Notes under the pieces: generated by a model
What the model was told of the DNA's origin: nothing
Database searches by the model: none
What the model saw: only the letters and a program-made list of their open reading frames with translations
Made by a program: the position numbers and the translations under genes
Shown: in pieces, positions 42,649 through 54,647 of the stretch
Layout: each line of letters starts with the position of its first letter
Position numbering within the stretch: the first letter of the stretch is position 1
Assembly (NCBI GenBank): GCA_958510875.1
Contig: OY294070.1
Coordinates: forward strand, 45,097,299 to 45,161,298
Direction: 5' to 3'
Source: Endomychus coccineus
Lineage: Eukaryota > Arthropoda > Insecta > Coleoptera > Endomychidae
DNA: 64,000 nucleotides

Positions 42649-42720
42649 ATTCCTCCATAGCTGAGCGGTTAAGGAGCTGGCTTTGGATTTCATTTCTCGG
42701 GTTCGATTCCCGTGTGTAGA
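42649..42720 (+). other. tRNA-like sequence with Pol III boxes (diverged copy)
   Basis: Same A and B boxes as the other three, with GGAGCTGG in place of GGAATTGG. A second, weaker tRNA-like piece (GCGGTTAAGCCG ... GGGTTCGATTCC) follows at about 42780-42840. Confidence 0.5.
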
Positions 42721-42854
42721 ACAAATATTTCATTTTCAGTAGAAGTGTTTGTATACTAGATTAAATTGTTTCAAATCCCCCGCGGTTAAGCCGCCTAACT
42801 TTAGAGTTTATTTCCCGGGTTCGATTCCTGTGTGTAGAAAAATCATTTCAGTAG

Positions 42855-43163
42855 AATGTGAGTACACAGACGAGTAGTTCACTGACTTCACTCGACCATT
42901 GTTAGGGAAGAACCATACACAGATGATTAGTTCACAGACTCCGCCAGGCCATAGTTAGGGTAGAACCATACACAGATGAACTAGTTCACCGACTTCATCA
43001 GACCATAGTTAGGGAAGAACCATAGACAGATGACAGACTTCCAGAACCATAGTTAGAGGGAGCCATAGACAGATGACTAGTTCATAGAACCATAGATAGA
43101 TGACAGACTTCCAGAACCATAGTTAGAGGGAACCATAGACAGATGACTAGTTCATAGAACCAT
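42855..43163 (+). repeat. Minisatellite of about 45-65 bp units
   Basis: Repeats of GAACCATAGACAGATGAC followed by TAGTTCA and AACCATAGTTAG, with unit lengths varying by internal deletion. No coding content. Confidence 0.75.
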
Positions 43164-43428
43164 AGACTACCTACCTCATCGACATGACTGCGCATGCGTG
43201 ATTGTGGATGACCTTGGGATGGTCAGTTTTCGGCAAAATGAACCTTAGATTTCCTTATGGAGATTTACATGCAAAAAAGGGTGATTTTGGTCCCGAACCG
43301 GTGCAGCTAGCTGATAATGAGCCCCAAGGTCGTCTGATAAGGAGATCGTACATGCACTACTGGTTGCCTACATCTGATAAGACTCTCTATCAGGCGGGCC
43401 AAAGTGACGCCACCCCTACTTACAGGAT

Positions 43429-43720
43429 ATCCAGGGCACGCCGAATTGTGGAAAACACTTTTGGTACCTTGGCTTCAGTTTTCCGTATATTATACACAAC
43501 TATTAATGTTGACTTACAACATGTACACAGTATAGTTCTAGCTTGTGCATATTTGCATAATTTTCTGCGACGAAACACAACAGCACAAGCGTTGGAACTG
43601 TAACACCAGGTTCGTGGAGATTGGATGAACAACATTTAGCACATTTAAGAAAACTGGGGAGAAATGCAAAAGCAATGAGACGAGTTTATGAATTATTTTA
43701 TGACATACATACATACATTA
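43429..43720 (+). pseudogene. Harbinger (PIF/HARBI1-like) transposase C-terminal exon
   Basis: ISRARRIVENTFGTLASVFR is typical of the last part of the DDE_Tnp_4 nuclease; it is followed by VHSIVLACAYLHNFLRR. A TTACAG splice acceptor precedes it at about 43423-43428. The first open frame stops at 43603, with C-terminal-like residues in another frame to about 43710. The earlier catalytic Asp residues are absent, so this is a fragment. Confidence 0.72.
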
Positions 43721-43743
43721 ATACAATAATAAGATACTCACCT

Positions 43744-44076
43744 GTGTTGCAATTTCACTGTCCAATCCGGTATTCGGGGTATCTTGAGCAAGAATAAACG
43801 ATATCGCGTCGAAAGCAAACCATTTCACTACTTTACCGCCGGCACTACCGCTTTCAATTTTCTTTTTCTCCTCATTCTTTGCGTAAGTTCTCAAGCTTCT
43901 GAATTTTTGTAAGCTGCATCACTGGTTATACCAAATTTTTGGGAAATAACAGTCCATCCATCTTTTTTAGCATTTCTTTCCTTATATATTCCGGTTTCCA
44001 CATTCCACAACTCAGGGTGTAAATGTACCTCATTGATAAAGTCAATAATCTTTACATCAGACCACGTATTAGTCAT
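43744..44076 (-). pseudogene. MADF-domain (Myb/SANT-like) exon, partner of Harbinger
   Basis: Starts ATG at 44076 with a MADF-type opening (IIDFINEVHLHPELWNVE, then GWTVISQKFG). A frameshift near 43900 separates it from LRTYAKNEEKKKIESGSAGG and KVVKWFAFDAISFI, typical of the domain's second half. A CAG/GTGAGT donor follows at about 43743. Harbinger elements encode such DNA-binding partners divergently or convergently with the transposase, as here. Confidence 0.65.
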
Positions 44077-45478
44077 TTTATTAAAATATAAACCTCCGAA
44101 ATAACACCAAAACTACCTAAACAAGCCATAAACAAAGTAATATTGCAGAGTATTTTCGTTCGCCAAGCGATCGCCGGCAACTTCGCTGCAACACATATAA
44201 ATACATGCGGCAATACCAAACATAATATGTAGCTATATGGCCGGGCCATACTAAAAATATTACGCAATATTGCATAGTTTGGCTGTTATTGCTGGCAATG
44301 TTGCCGGCCACTCTGTTGCAGCCACATATTGTAGTAAAAATGTTGCCCGTTTAGAAACTCCTTAAGGGGTAGGCATAAAAATGGTCGGTAAGAACGGAGC
44401 CCAAAAAACCTTATCCGTCGATAGACGGACGCCATGGACACTCTTTGTCCTAAAGCTTCTACCCAGTCATTTCTTAGGGCTCGTGTAGTGGAAAATCTGT
44501 CTTCAGACCATCTTGATCAACATCTTAACACTGTTTTAACGTTACTACCCACACCGTTGGCAATTTTCCGAAAGGAAATTTCCCCCTCCTGCATACCAAT
44601 AATCCTTTCAAACTCACTCAACTGACGATAATTTTGACGTTATCGAACTCTAGGGATTGTGTATATTGTTTACGCCAGAAATGTGAAAATGTTCATTTTC
44701 ACGATTAGGGCTTGAAAACGTTCCTCTTCTTTACATCGTTGGAGTTTTTTATTGAAACTAATCATTTCTGGATTATATTGAAGTATTCCTTGCGATGATT
44801 TTGAATCATTTCAGTTCACACAAATATTATTATCAAGGAAAGAAGAAGATGAAAACATGTAACGTTTGAACATATATTTAGAAAAAATATAATATCAGTT
44901 CAACTATCTGTAAAGAGTAAATATTGGTTAATAAATATGTTTAAATCCACGCCACGAACCAAAGCCTTCCTCATCCGTCGGTTCAACAAGAAACTATCTG
45001 TCAAAATTCCGCAAATCAGGTGACTTGTATCTAATTTTCCGAATTTTCCAAATTTTTGAAGTTGGCTAAAAAAAATCTGGTGAATATTTCTGTCTGTCAA
45101 TTGGATTTTGGTACTTTAACCATCTATGAAAAGAGATTGGAAAAGGTTTCAAAGAGGCTTCAGATCTCGGCCGGGAAAGTTGGCCAAAAAAATTCTGTAA
45201 TCGCAATTTCTGGCCTGTAACTTTGGACCTCGTGAACCGAATCGAATAAAAATTTAACACGAGGTTTTTGACGACTCCTAGGACATAATCTTCCAGTCGA
45301 CAGACAGGCTTCAAATCTCGGCCATTGGGAGTGAGTTTATCATGGCCATAAATTGGACAGATCGCGAGTAAAAGCTTAACTACTCGTATCAGGCGGTTCT
45401 GGGCTACCTTCCGCAATATATACCAAGGACGACAGACGGTTGTCACACCTCGGCGTTTTTAGCATTACAGCTCTCTGA
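44077..45478. other. No gene recognised
   Basis: Short imperfect inverted pieces around 44160-44330 (GTTGCAGC and GTTGCCGGC blocks) could be Harbinger terminal sequence. From 44640 to 45478 there are duplicated phrases such as CTTCAGATCTCGGCC and CTTCAAATCTCGGCC, suggesting an old non-coding repeat. ORFs here look random. Confidence 0.4.
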
Positions 45479-46504
45479 CTATAGTGAACTATGTTTGAAG
45501 TATCCTACAAGAGTTCTACATTTTTTTATAATTTCGTCAAGTTGATTATTGCTTTTTATGGCGTCATTTACTGTGAGATTCAGAGTATGTGCCAAACACG
45601 GATGATTATATTTGCGCAGATGATCATTTATGGCACATTTTATATTCGTTCCGTTATCAGAGACTATCGTCGATACTTTATCAAATATATTCCACTCGTT
45701 CAATTGTCTTTAAAACTGCGGCAATATTTTCGCCCGTGTGGGATCCCGGAATTTCTTTCGTAGCGAGAATCCGTCCATGAAGTTTATCTTCATGTATAAA
45801 GTGACCTGTTATGCTAATGTACCCTTTATTTGAGTCTGAATTCCAAATATCCGTGCTTATGGACAAATACTTTATACTATCCAGGGTTATTCTTGGCAAA
45901 ATTTCGTTGGATACTTTTTTTCTGTTTGGAGGTTGATACAGAGGTTTTAATAGGTGAGTATATTCAAAAAAACCCTCATTCTCTACAACTGAAATGGGTT
46001 GAAAATCTTTGGCCATCATTTCCCTATTTTCTCATCTATTTCAGAAATTTCTCCATCGGAAAGTTAATTTTTTTGTCTTGTTCCATACAGTTTCAGTTGT
46101 TTTGTTGGTCGTTTGAGTTTATTTTCATGAGGAATCCTACTTGTAGATGCCGTTAAGGTGGAAATCGCAGATGCTGAACTCGGGGAGAATTCCGGAATAG
46201 AGGGTTCTTGAGGTTCAGATACAAAATCTGTAACTGCTGCTGAAGTCGAAGGCCTTTCGGAAACAGGGAGCTGAGCTATAGATGGCAGATTATGACCTGC
46301 ATTTCCGATGATACTGTCATCAGTCGGAATACTTTCATTTGATGAAAATTGCAGAGGGTGAACCCGAATTAAATGCTGCTTCAAGTTAGTAGTGCCACCT
46401 CCGCATCTGATTGCTTTCTTACATAATTATTGACATGATGTTAATTTTTCGTCAATTCGTTTGAAATACCTCCATACAACGGACTTTTTACTACCCGGTC
46501 GCAT
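45479..46504 (-). pseudogene. hAT-family (ZBED-like) transposase, broken
   Basis: The minus strand opens at about 46504 with a BED zinc finger: VVWRYFKRI, then a CxxC interrupted by an in-frame TAA near 46434, then NLKQHLIRVHP. It continues in pieces through a Ser/Pro linker (46064-46384) and a core with PRITLDSIKYLSISTDIWN and a first catalytic Asp (STDIW), then VSTIVSDNGTNIKCAI and CLAHTLNLTVNDA. At least two stops or frameshifts occur, and the C-terminal dimerisation domain is missing, so it is inactive. Confidence 0.8.
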
Positions 46505-46924
46505 TGTAATTCCAAAATATTATTATTCACACGAAAACTAATATCAACCTAAAACGATCAACATGCGATACAAATAGTTAATAATATAACAATTAAAACA
46601 TACCCAAATATATTTCTGTTATCTGTTCTTTCAAAATTATTTAGATCGAGAAAGTAGAAACCATAGAAAAACATAATAGCGAACAAATGTGCATATAATA
46701 TTTGCATTGCATTCATAGATTATACTATAAACTATAATACATGTTCTTAATTTTAACGCGAATTGAATGCAGCTCCGACATGCAGCGGAACAATCCGATT
46801 TCCTAGCGAGTCTAAAGAACTCAGGTGATCGTCATTTAAGTGGAATCACCCGGTTTTTCATATCACTTGAATACTCAGTAGTCGGTTATTGAAAGAAATC
46901 GGTTATTTCCATCTAACACTGGTT
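46505..46924. other. No gene recognised
   Basis: AT-rich spacer between the hAT relic and the Penelope-like fragment; no motif or repeat noticed. Confidence 0.4.
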
Positions 46925-47540
46925 TCAGATGTTGTAAGCTACGTAACCTTTCATGTTATTTTTATATGACGAACCATTATAGATTTTGTTTATTCTCTCT
47001 TTAATGATAGGATTGAAGAATGTTTTTGGGTAGCCATTAATTTCCAGTGTATTACGAACAATTTTTAAATTTTTGGGACGGTCCTCTGCATGGGACAATT
47101 TAACCGCGCGGTACGTAAGGCTGTTTATGACACTTTTTATCATAATAAGCTGGTGCAACGAAATTGAAGTGTAGATATTGTTGAGACCAAACTTCTTCAG
47201 TAAACCAAGAAGTTTTTATTTTTCCATCTGCATCATACCTAATGTTCATATCTAGGGAATTTATGTTTTTGTTTACTCCAATTTCACAAGTAAATTGAAG
47301 CTCACAGTGGAAATTGTTAAATTTATTAATCACCTACTAAACTTTATCGTTAGGAACACACATAAGGCAATCATCTACATACCGTTTAAAGAATACGGAC
47401 TGAAAATCTACTGAACTTATAACAGATTCCTCTAGGTATTCCATAACGAGGTTAGCAATGGTAGCTGAAATAGGAGATCCCATTGCTGTGCCGAATATTT
47501 GTCCAGAATATTGCTCACCTTGTGTTAATGTGACCTATTT
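46925..47540 (-). pseudogene. Penelope-like reverse transcriptase fragment (copy 1)
   Basis: Minus-strand pieces give FGTAMGSPISATIANLVMEY, then the catalytic YVDD (FKRYVDDCLM), then a palm/thumb part with DRPKNLKIVRNTLEINGYPK. This pattern is typical of Penelope-like elements, which copy RNA at chromosome ends or breaks. A frameshift separates 47100-47333 from 46925-47158. The N-terminal RT motifs are absent because upstream lies the start of a different gene family fragment. Confidence 0.75.
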
Positions 47541-47953
47541 CTCGAGATTTTATATATAAATCAATGTCTTTCACATAGATGACAGTTGGATACAATGTCA
47601 CGGCGGATTGATTCCAATAGCGCTATTGTATGTCATCTTGTACAACATATTTATAATTCTCCGCAAAATCCATTAGAATCAGAGCTTCGTTCCTTGTCAA
47701 TTTTTCTTTTATACTCTTCAAATAACCTGACTGCTGTTTTGCTATATACATGTGAGTCAACAATAAAGTTGCCTTATCAGTCAGTATCTGAAGTAATTCA
47801 CTTTTCGAACATTTTTTTTTAAATAATTCAGCCCTATCAGTAGACGTACATTCGGCATATGTAAATTGTTATTCGTCTCCGGCAACACTTTCATCTTGGC
47901 TTTCATCGTCATCGTCAACGTCAACCTCACTTTGTTTTTCAATATCATCTAGC
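47541..47953 (-). pseudogene. Fragment of an uncharacterised insect gene family (see 62336-64000)
   Basis: The minus strand encodes YIAKQQSGYLKSIKEKL and ALILMDFAENYKYVVQDDIQ, the same as 62418-62759. It is followed directly by the Penelope fragment at the same junction as at 62.34 kb, so the pair has been duplicated as a block. It ends at CAATATCA, where the GIY-YIG region begins. Confidence 0.65.
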
Positions 47954-48072
47954 GGTTAGGCAAAGTTACCCCTACTGGCCTCTGGGATATACTTTTGACC
48001 ATTCTACCTAAAATATACTTTTAACGTTATAAGGACGCAAGTAGGAATTTGCAAGAATAATAATTAATTAAG

Positions 48073-48465
48073 TTAGTATAAATATATCAGACTTAGAGTT
48101 TGAACGTCAGTCCTAAGATTTACAGATTTGGAGTCACGTTTTATGTGAATCATCTCCAGAATAGATCTTTTATAATAATTGGTTGAAATATTAACATTTT
48201 TGTAATCGAATTGATGGTTATAATCAAAGCAATGTTTAGCAAGTGCGGTGGACTTTTCTAAGTTTTTGTTTCTTGTGCTATACTTATGGCCAAACATTCT
48301 TTTTTGTAAATATTGTTTAGAGATTCCAGTATAAGTCCCATCACAATTTGAACAATTTAATTCATATGCTGTGTGGGTTTGTTTATCTTCAGGTATTACA
48401 GGTTTTAGATTCGAGAAATATTTCTCAACACAGTTAGTAGGCATATGCGCATCACTTATACCCAA
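48073..48465 (-). pseudogene. Penelope-like GIY-YIG endonuclease end
   Basis: 130 residues: a Cys-rich connector (LNCSNCDG), then GTYTGISKQYLQKRMFGH in the place of the GIY-YIG motif, a conserved Glu in RSILEMIHI, and the terminal VNLRTD part. In Penelope-like elements this domain follows the RT and cleaves target DNA. Here it lies 5' of the RT fragment on the same strand, so it belongs to a different copy or a partial tandem. Confidence 0.7.
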
Positions 48466-48859
48466 GCAACACAGAATGGTTGAAAAAACGTTTAATTTTG
48501 TTATATACCAAGAGTATATTTATGGTTGAATTTCAACTATTTATAAACGATAAAATGTCCGCAAGATAAACGTGGAAATACGCGTACAATACAATAGTTA
48601 TGAACGTGAATGAAAGACGTTGATTATTTGTTGATGATATACTATTCTATTTAGTATCAATTATACGTGTTTTAAAAGTACTTCAATAGGTTGAATAAAC
48701 ATTCATCATGTAGGTTATTTCAATACTAATGAAGGTAAAAAAATTCGATGAAACGATTGGAAAATATATTCATCAGCATATTTGGAACAATTGTTACAAT
48801 TCAAAAATAAATAAAATAAAAAAATAAAAAGAATAAATTATTACACCCAATTATCACTC
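48466..48859. other. No gene recognised
   Basis: AT-rich spacer; nothing seen. Confidence 0.4.
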
Positions 48860-48861
48860 TA

Positions 48862-49033
48862 GTACAGTAGAGGAAGGAAAAAAATTGCGGATCAAGTGAA
48901 AAATTTTTCTCGTTCAAAAAACCTAGCGGCTCCTTTTAGCCAACACCATCATGATCGGCACATTTTTACATAATCCTATATCGTTGTCCGAAAAACTCCG
49001 CCGAACCGGCATTTTTTCCTTCATTCACTGTAC
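48862..49033. mobile_element. 172-bp MITE with TA target duplication
   Basis: TIRs GTACAGTAGAGGAAGGAAAA and (inverted) GTACAGTGAATGAAGGAAAA, flanked by TA at 48860-48861 and 49034-49035. Typical of Tc1/mariner-type MITEs. Its right end supplies the stop codon of the DUF4806 gene. Confidence 0.72.
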
Positions 49034-51441
49034 TAATTTACTGCCATTATGAAATCTATGTTTGGCCTGCTTCAACCAATCTTGAACCGCAATGCCAATA
49101 GTCTTGTCTGTGAGCTCACCATGGATGGCGGTGTTGCGCCCCTGGAAGGATACCTTCGCAGCTTCTGTAAGTTAATACAAATATTAATATTAAAAGTGTA
49201 ATATACAGTGTGGCCAAGATGAGAATGTCTATAATTAGGATATCCAAAAGGTAATCGATAGTTTTTGTTAAATGGGCAAAAATTTGCTTTACCATTTTTT
49301 CCATTCACATGGAAGTATAAAATTTCCAATATCATTTTTGATGCTCAAGTAATTTTTGAAAAGCAGAATTTCTTGATTTTCTATTCCATTTTTTTAGTGA
49401 TGGAACAAAATGAAGGACACTTCTTGGGAGTAATATAAAAAATTGCTTCGAAGAGTTTACATTTGTTCCTCTGATGATAACACTAGAAAATTATAAAATA
49501 TAAAAACAAGAAATTCAGTTTTCCTAAAATTACTTGAAATTTGCTCCACAACACTAAGAAAAAAATAGAGCATCAAGAAATTAGGTTTTCAAAAATTATT
49601 TGAAAGCCAAAAATATTGGAAATTTTATATTTCCATGTGAAATGGCCTTTTGATTATACAAAATTTTCCCAGTCAACAAAAACTGTATTTACCTTTTCTG
49701 ATATCCTCACATCCTAAGTTGCACACACTGTAGCTATACACAATGATTGGAACAATGAAAAAATCAGACTACCACTTACCATTGATTACTTTATAGGCCT
49801 GGGTATCTTTAAACGGAAACTTTTGGCGTTGATCTGGCGATTTAGGGGCACTACCTGCCCAATTAAACGATATTCCCAATCGATTAGACATAATATATTT
49901 CATCATATTCATTACTGCACCTCTAACAGTTGTTCCTCCAATGGATGCCATACGAGTTCTCTGAAATATTTCAACATTGGTTAGGAACAAATCTCTCAAT
50001 ATATGCCAAATCCATACATACCATATAATTAAAATTTTGTTGATTTTCTACCCACTCCTCCCTTGACCGATCAATGGGAAACTCAGAAATATCAGGCGGG
50101 CGTTGCAAAGCTTGAATGTTTTTAACTTGCAGCGTTTGCCAAATTTGGGACAAAAGCGTAGATTGTTGGTCTTGAATTGCTTTAACTGTTTCCAAATCTT
50201 GTAGGATCCTTTGCTGAAACTTGTTGAGCGGTTGATTATTCTGGGTTACAGAAATGTCATTCATTCTCAAACGATGCAACGATGGAGATGTGTTTCTTGA
50301 TGGAGTAAGAACCTCAGAGTCCCTCGAATTTTCCAGAGAGCTTGTGGGAAAATATACAGTTAATATAATAAGATCAACGTTTTATACAAACTTAAAACCT
50401 ACTTGTGGCTAGCAGCAGATTCGTTCCTGAGAGAATGAACTGATGGGTATGGAGAGTTGTTCCTAGATCGTACTGGAGAATCATCTCTCTCTGAACTTCT
50501 CAAATCCTCGGTTCGACTTCCAGGAAAATATCCACTGTAATATGACAAGAGAAGAAGTTTAATCAACAAACTAGTTCAGATCAAAGAAACTGTACTCACA
50601 TGTTAGGCGAATATGAACGAATGTTGACATTGCACAGCTTTGGTCTCTCCGAGTGGTGACTGTAAATTAGTAATCAGTTGTGAATGAACATGAAACATTC
50701 TTATCAAGAAATATGGTTACAGTATAGAAGGTGGAGTAGCAAGACATTTTTCTTTTGATCTGTATGTTCTTGATTCATTCTCTTCTCCTCCACTATCGCT
50801 GGTACTGAGTTCTGAAAAGTGCACTTCAGCCTTTTTTTTCGCTTGAGGTAGTTTATTGTTATTCTGATCATCGGAATCTGATGAATAGTGTATTCTTCTG
50901 CTCTTCCCATCATTCTTACCGGTCCTCTTTCTTTTCTTTCTGACGTCATTGCAATCTTTCACGTATTTGGCCACCACCTGTGCCGTTATTTTATTTATTG
51001 GAGCATCATTCACGTTTGATTTTTGCAGGTCTCCAGCCACCATCCGTTCTGCTGTTTCTTCAGATTCTAGTTCCTCATACATCATTGAATTTGTTTCATC
51101 TGTTATTTGTTGCCCAATCTCAGTCGCACTACTGCTGCATTCGGCTAAAATGAGTTGCATAGCCGTGTTGGCCTCAGTGTAAGAGTCTGCAAAAAATGCA
51201 TCACATGTACTTTAAGAATGCTTATGCTGGAAAACTTACCCTTAGTAGCATGAATTTGTTTTATAGTATAATTAGCCCAAGAAGCTTTGGGTTGAGTCAA
51301 TTCCTCAATCATGGTTTGAAGTTGCTCCTCAGATTTAACATTTTTCGGCCACCGACATGATATTTTATCATCCGAAAGCCAAATTAATGGAATAACACAG
51401 TATTCCTTTTTATCGTTTTGAAATTCAATAACAGCGAACAT
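49025..51441 (-). CDS. DUF4806-type protein, seven exons, apparently intact
   Basis: Exon 1 starts ATG 51441 (MFAVIEFQNDKKEYCVIPL) to 51240; further exons about 51186-50720, 50658-50603, 50534-50404, 50343-50021, 49961-49773 and 49170-49025, all with GT-AG junctions. The N-terminal part has IPLIWLSDD and SWANYTIKQIHATKG; the middle is Ser- and Lys-rich, low-complexity; the penultimate exon has the DUF4806 core (MASIGGTTVRGAVMNMMKYI). The last exon ends inside a MITE. I know such proteins as recurrent neighbours of transposases in aphids and other invertebrates; function unknown. Exon limits were set by eye. Confidence 0.68.
49206..49730. mobile_element. 525-bp MITE with long TIRs inside an intron
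   Basis: TIRs of nearly 200 bp, imperfect, begin CAGTGTGGCCAAGATGAGAA and (inverted) CAGTGTGTGCAACTTAGGAT. Flanked by TA at 49204-49205 and 49731-49732. It lies wholly in the last intron of the DUF4806 gene. Tc1/mariner-like by TSD. Confidence 0.75.
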
Positions 51442-51734
51442 TATGGTATCGTATTAGGCTAAAAAAATCGCGGAATTAATTTGAAATATGAGATTTTATG
51501 CTGAAGAATATGTACTCTACCTAATAGTAACATTACAACACTATACAAAAAATAAAAAAATTCCATAGATGTGAACTCAGACATGTATAACTGTAGTATA
51601 CATAGGGATGGCGAAAAAGAATCATATATCGATATATGTATGTACTCATATGACATATATTGATCCCTAACTATACCTATTTAAACTGTTAGTGATCTGT
51701 ATAAAAATTGTAACATGGAAACTTTAAAGGAAAG

Positions 51735-53777
51735 TCAATTCTTGATTTCATGTAATACTGGAATAACAACAAAGCCGTTTTTGTGTGGCAGAGCTACATA
51801 TTTGCACAAGATATCATGTACCAGGATAATGTCTGTTAGGCCCAGTCCATGGATATAAAAAATTCCTAAATTTGAAGATAAAACAGGATAGGTATAAAAA
51901 TCCTCTTTGTATTTAAAATATTGTCCTGTGCATTTGTAAGTTCCATTGATCATACAAATAGATTTGATAAGAAAAATTCTATTACCCATTCGGATAATAT
52001 TGTCTGGGGAATAAGATGAAATGGTAAATTTTGTGGAAATAATCAGTATCCTACAAAAAAAAAAGTCATCGGCTCTTCTGTTCGTAATGCCACATGGAAT
52101 GTAATCAGCAGCATGACTTGGCCCCTGTGTTTTATTCACAATTTTTGATAATTCAACCAATCTATTATTTATTTGGGGCAGTGGTAAACTTTTCCCTCTC
52201 ACACACCTCTTAATTTTGCCTAAGTAGCTTTCAAATCGAAAACAGCTGAAATCTTCCAATGATCCATACAATAAAACATCATCACATGTATGCGTTAAGG
52301 AGTGAACATTATATACAACGAAAAATTTATCATAAACCTCAGGACATTTCTCAACAAATTTCTTAAGGCTCCTCTTGGCAACATTAAAATATTTATTTAT
52401 TAAAGTTTTGCTGCACAACACATAAATCGCAACATGTAAAAGTAGAAAATGTTTATACATAGAAGAGCCAAGATTGTTTTGTAATATTTTAATACCACCA
52501 TATAACAGAAAGAAACGAAATTCTACTGCTTTCCACCGTTTAACATCTTTGAACGTTCGAATCTTTCGTCCAAATTCGGAGGGAATGTGTTTCCGAATAT
52601 CAGACAATACATTATTCATGTTCAAAACAGCTGCCTTTGAGAGTTTAAATTGTCGTTTGCCTTCTAGCCAATAATTGATTAATCTTTCCATAACTCCCAA
52701 ATAGATAAGATGCATAGGATCTAGTACAAAATTTGAAACTAATCCTATTCCAAGTTCCAAAAGAGGCGATTGACCCTTAATGTGTTGATTAACAGTATTA
52801 TGACAGAAATCTTCATCTGATCTTAAATTTGTCACTGAATTAACTGGATAAAATCTTTTTTTATGATCTGCACAATAGATGGTAGTAATATCACACCTTT
52901 CGCAACCCTGCTTGCCATTGTGGCCTGTAATTTGCTCAAGATAAGCTCTGGCGGGGGCATCACAACAAAAAGCCTTCAATTTGACCTTAATAATCTTCCC
53001 TTCATAAGCTATACCCTCACCAATTAGTGAAATACACTAATTTATGAATTCCTTTAAGAAATCTGTCAAAGGGCTCGGCTTACCAACACCACAAAAAATT
53101 GCTACAACAAAAGGCACATCGTTATTTTTGAAATTTTTACAATATAATAAGATGGGCCAAAATTCTACTGAGCTACTATTGAAAATTGGTATACCATCTA
53201 TATTGATAAGCAAACATAGTTCTTCGAATTCTTTGTGACATTCAGTTGACAATTTGCCAATTAAATTACTTTTAATACCAAAATATACCATTTCACCGTT
53301 CGACAATTTACTAGAGTTAACTTTTCCCCTAGGAGTTCCAAGAAGCGTCCTTGCATCATTACTTAAAAATGGATATTTCGGTTTAATAAGAGATATTATC
53401 TCATTAAGGCAGCGGTGTGTAACACCATTCCTCAAGGCCCACAACTTCAAGTTTTCTTTAAATTGCAGTTCACTATTTTGTTCTGGACAACTTAAATCGA
53501 CATTATCCTGACAAACAATAATTTCTTTACAGGCACCAGCTTGAAATGTTGGAATGAATGTATCGATACGATCAGATATTTGGTTATTAATGTCTATAGC
53601 ATTATGATTAACTGAACAATAAGCTGTTTGAAGCTCAGACACATGTATAGGAACATATTCTTCAGCATGTTTAGTTTCTGAATTATCAGCCAATTGAGAT
53701 TGAATAGAATCAATGGCATTTTTAGAAGATACTGCTATTTTCCTTCGGAGATGACGTTTTGAAATTAGCTTTGGCAT
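51735..53777 (-). pseudogene. Tnp2/CACTA-like transposase with one internal stop
   Basis: The frame opens at ATG 53777 and runs to 51735, about 680 residues, with a single in-frame TAG at about 53039. Features in order: LCLLINIDGIPIFNSSS (first catalytic Asp), WPIL, GVGKPSP; then CCDAPARAYL, a zinc-binding GCERC...CADH cluster, DPMHLIYLGVMERLI (Asp-His) and PEVYDKFFVVYNVHSLTHTC. This is the pattern of the large transposases of plant and animal CACTA-like elements. It is next to the DUF4806 gene on the same strand, 294 bp apart, likely one two-gene element. Confidence 0.72.
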
Positions 53778-54647
53778 TCTCAGATTATATCAATTACATT
53801 GGACGTGACCGTTGCCATCAAGTACCTACCTAGAAAAATATGAGCATTATTTGAAGTCTTAATGAATATAAAAAATGGTTGAAATGTTTGTTAAACAATT
53901 TTTATGGAAATATGGTTACGATCACATCCAATAATAATCATTTATTGTAAAGAAACTTACCAGTCAAGTCATCAGTGGAGACACAAATTATTTCTTCACA
54001 AAATAATGAACCAAATATGTATTTGTTTTATGCTATTCATGGTATCGCATTTAGGTTGTGCACGCCATAGATGTGATGATAATACAACTAGCGTAGTAAC
54101 CTAACCTATAGTCTATAGTGCTAGTGCCCAGTGCCAGTTCCCGCGGTCGGTAAATGTTGTTGACCAACATGGCCACAAAGACAGTTGGCCGGTGGCGGCA
54201 CTGGTACAATCACGTTATTAAATCGTGGTGAGCTATGATTGGCTTAGACAAACAAAAGGAACACTATTTATAGCGAAAGAAGGCGATAATTATTCTATAG
54301 CCACAGAGTAGGTCATAACTCTACTATCACAGAACAACTATAAATTTCTTATAACGTTTATGGTTGTGCTATGCTATAGCGTACACGTTTATTGGCTGGG
54401 AGAAGGTTTTGTGTCATTTTAGTATATGATATACCATCAATCAAAGATATTTAATGTACTGGAGAGCTATGTTAGTGAGCATTTAGAGCCGAATAACACA
54501 GATAAGCACATATTCTTATTATTTCTTCAAAACTTTCAAAAATTTACCCAAGTCCGTAACGAAATAGTATACAAAATACGTGTATTACACGGTGCAAAAC
54601 ATATTCGTAAGTCATATACGTATAATAAATATACCATAACCAAAAAA
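53778..54647. other. No gene recognised
   Basis: Includes CCAGTGCC ... GGCACTGG inverted pieces (about 54130-54210) that might belong to the transposon end, and a plus-strand ORF (54426-54665) without recognisable features. Confidence 0.4.

Larger units (their letters stand above)
40811..43428 (+). repeat. Diverged, longer version of the flank repeat
   Basis: Aligns in blocks with 24891-26524 (ATTCCTCATC, then TTGGGGAAATG, then the tRNA-like part), with insertions near 40890-41370 and from 42720 to 43340. The last aligned block is CTACTGGTTGCCTACATCTG at about 43350, just upstream of the Harbinger exon. ORFs at 41062-41277 and 42073-42387 have no family resemblance. Confidence 0.7.

Noticed and set aside
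43202..43420. Coding role for the first half of the 43202-43603 ORF
   Set aside because: A splice acceptor lies at 43423-43428 and the sequence before it matches the non-coding flank repeat, so the frame there is probably chance.
44434..44625. 63-residue plus-strand ORF
   Set aside because: No domain, no conservation visible and poor context.
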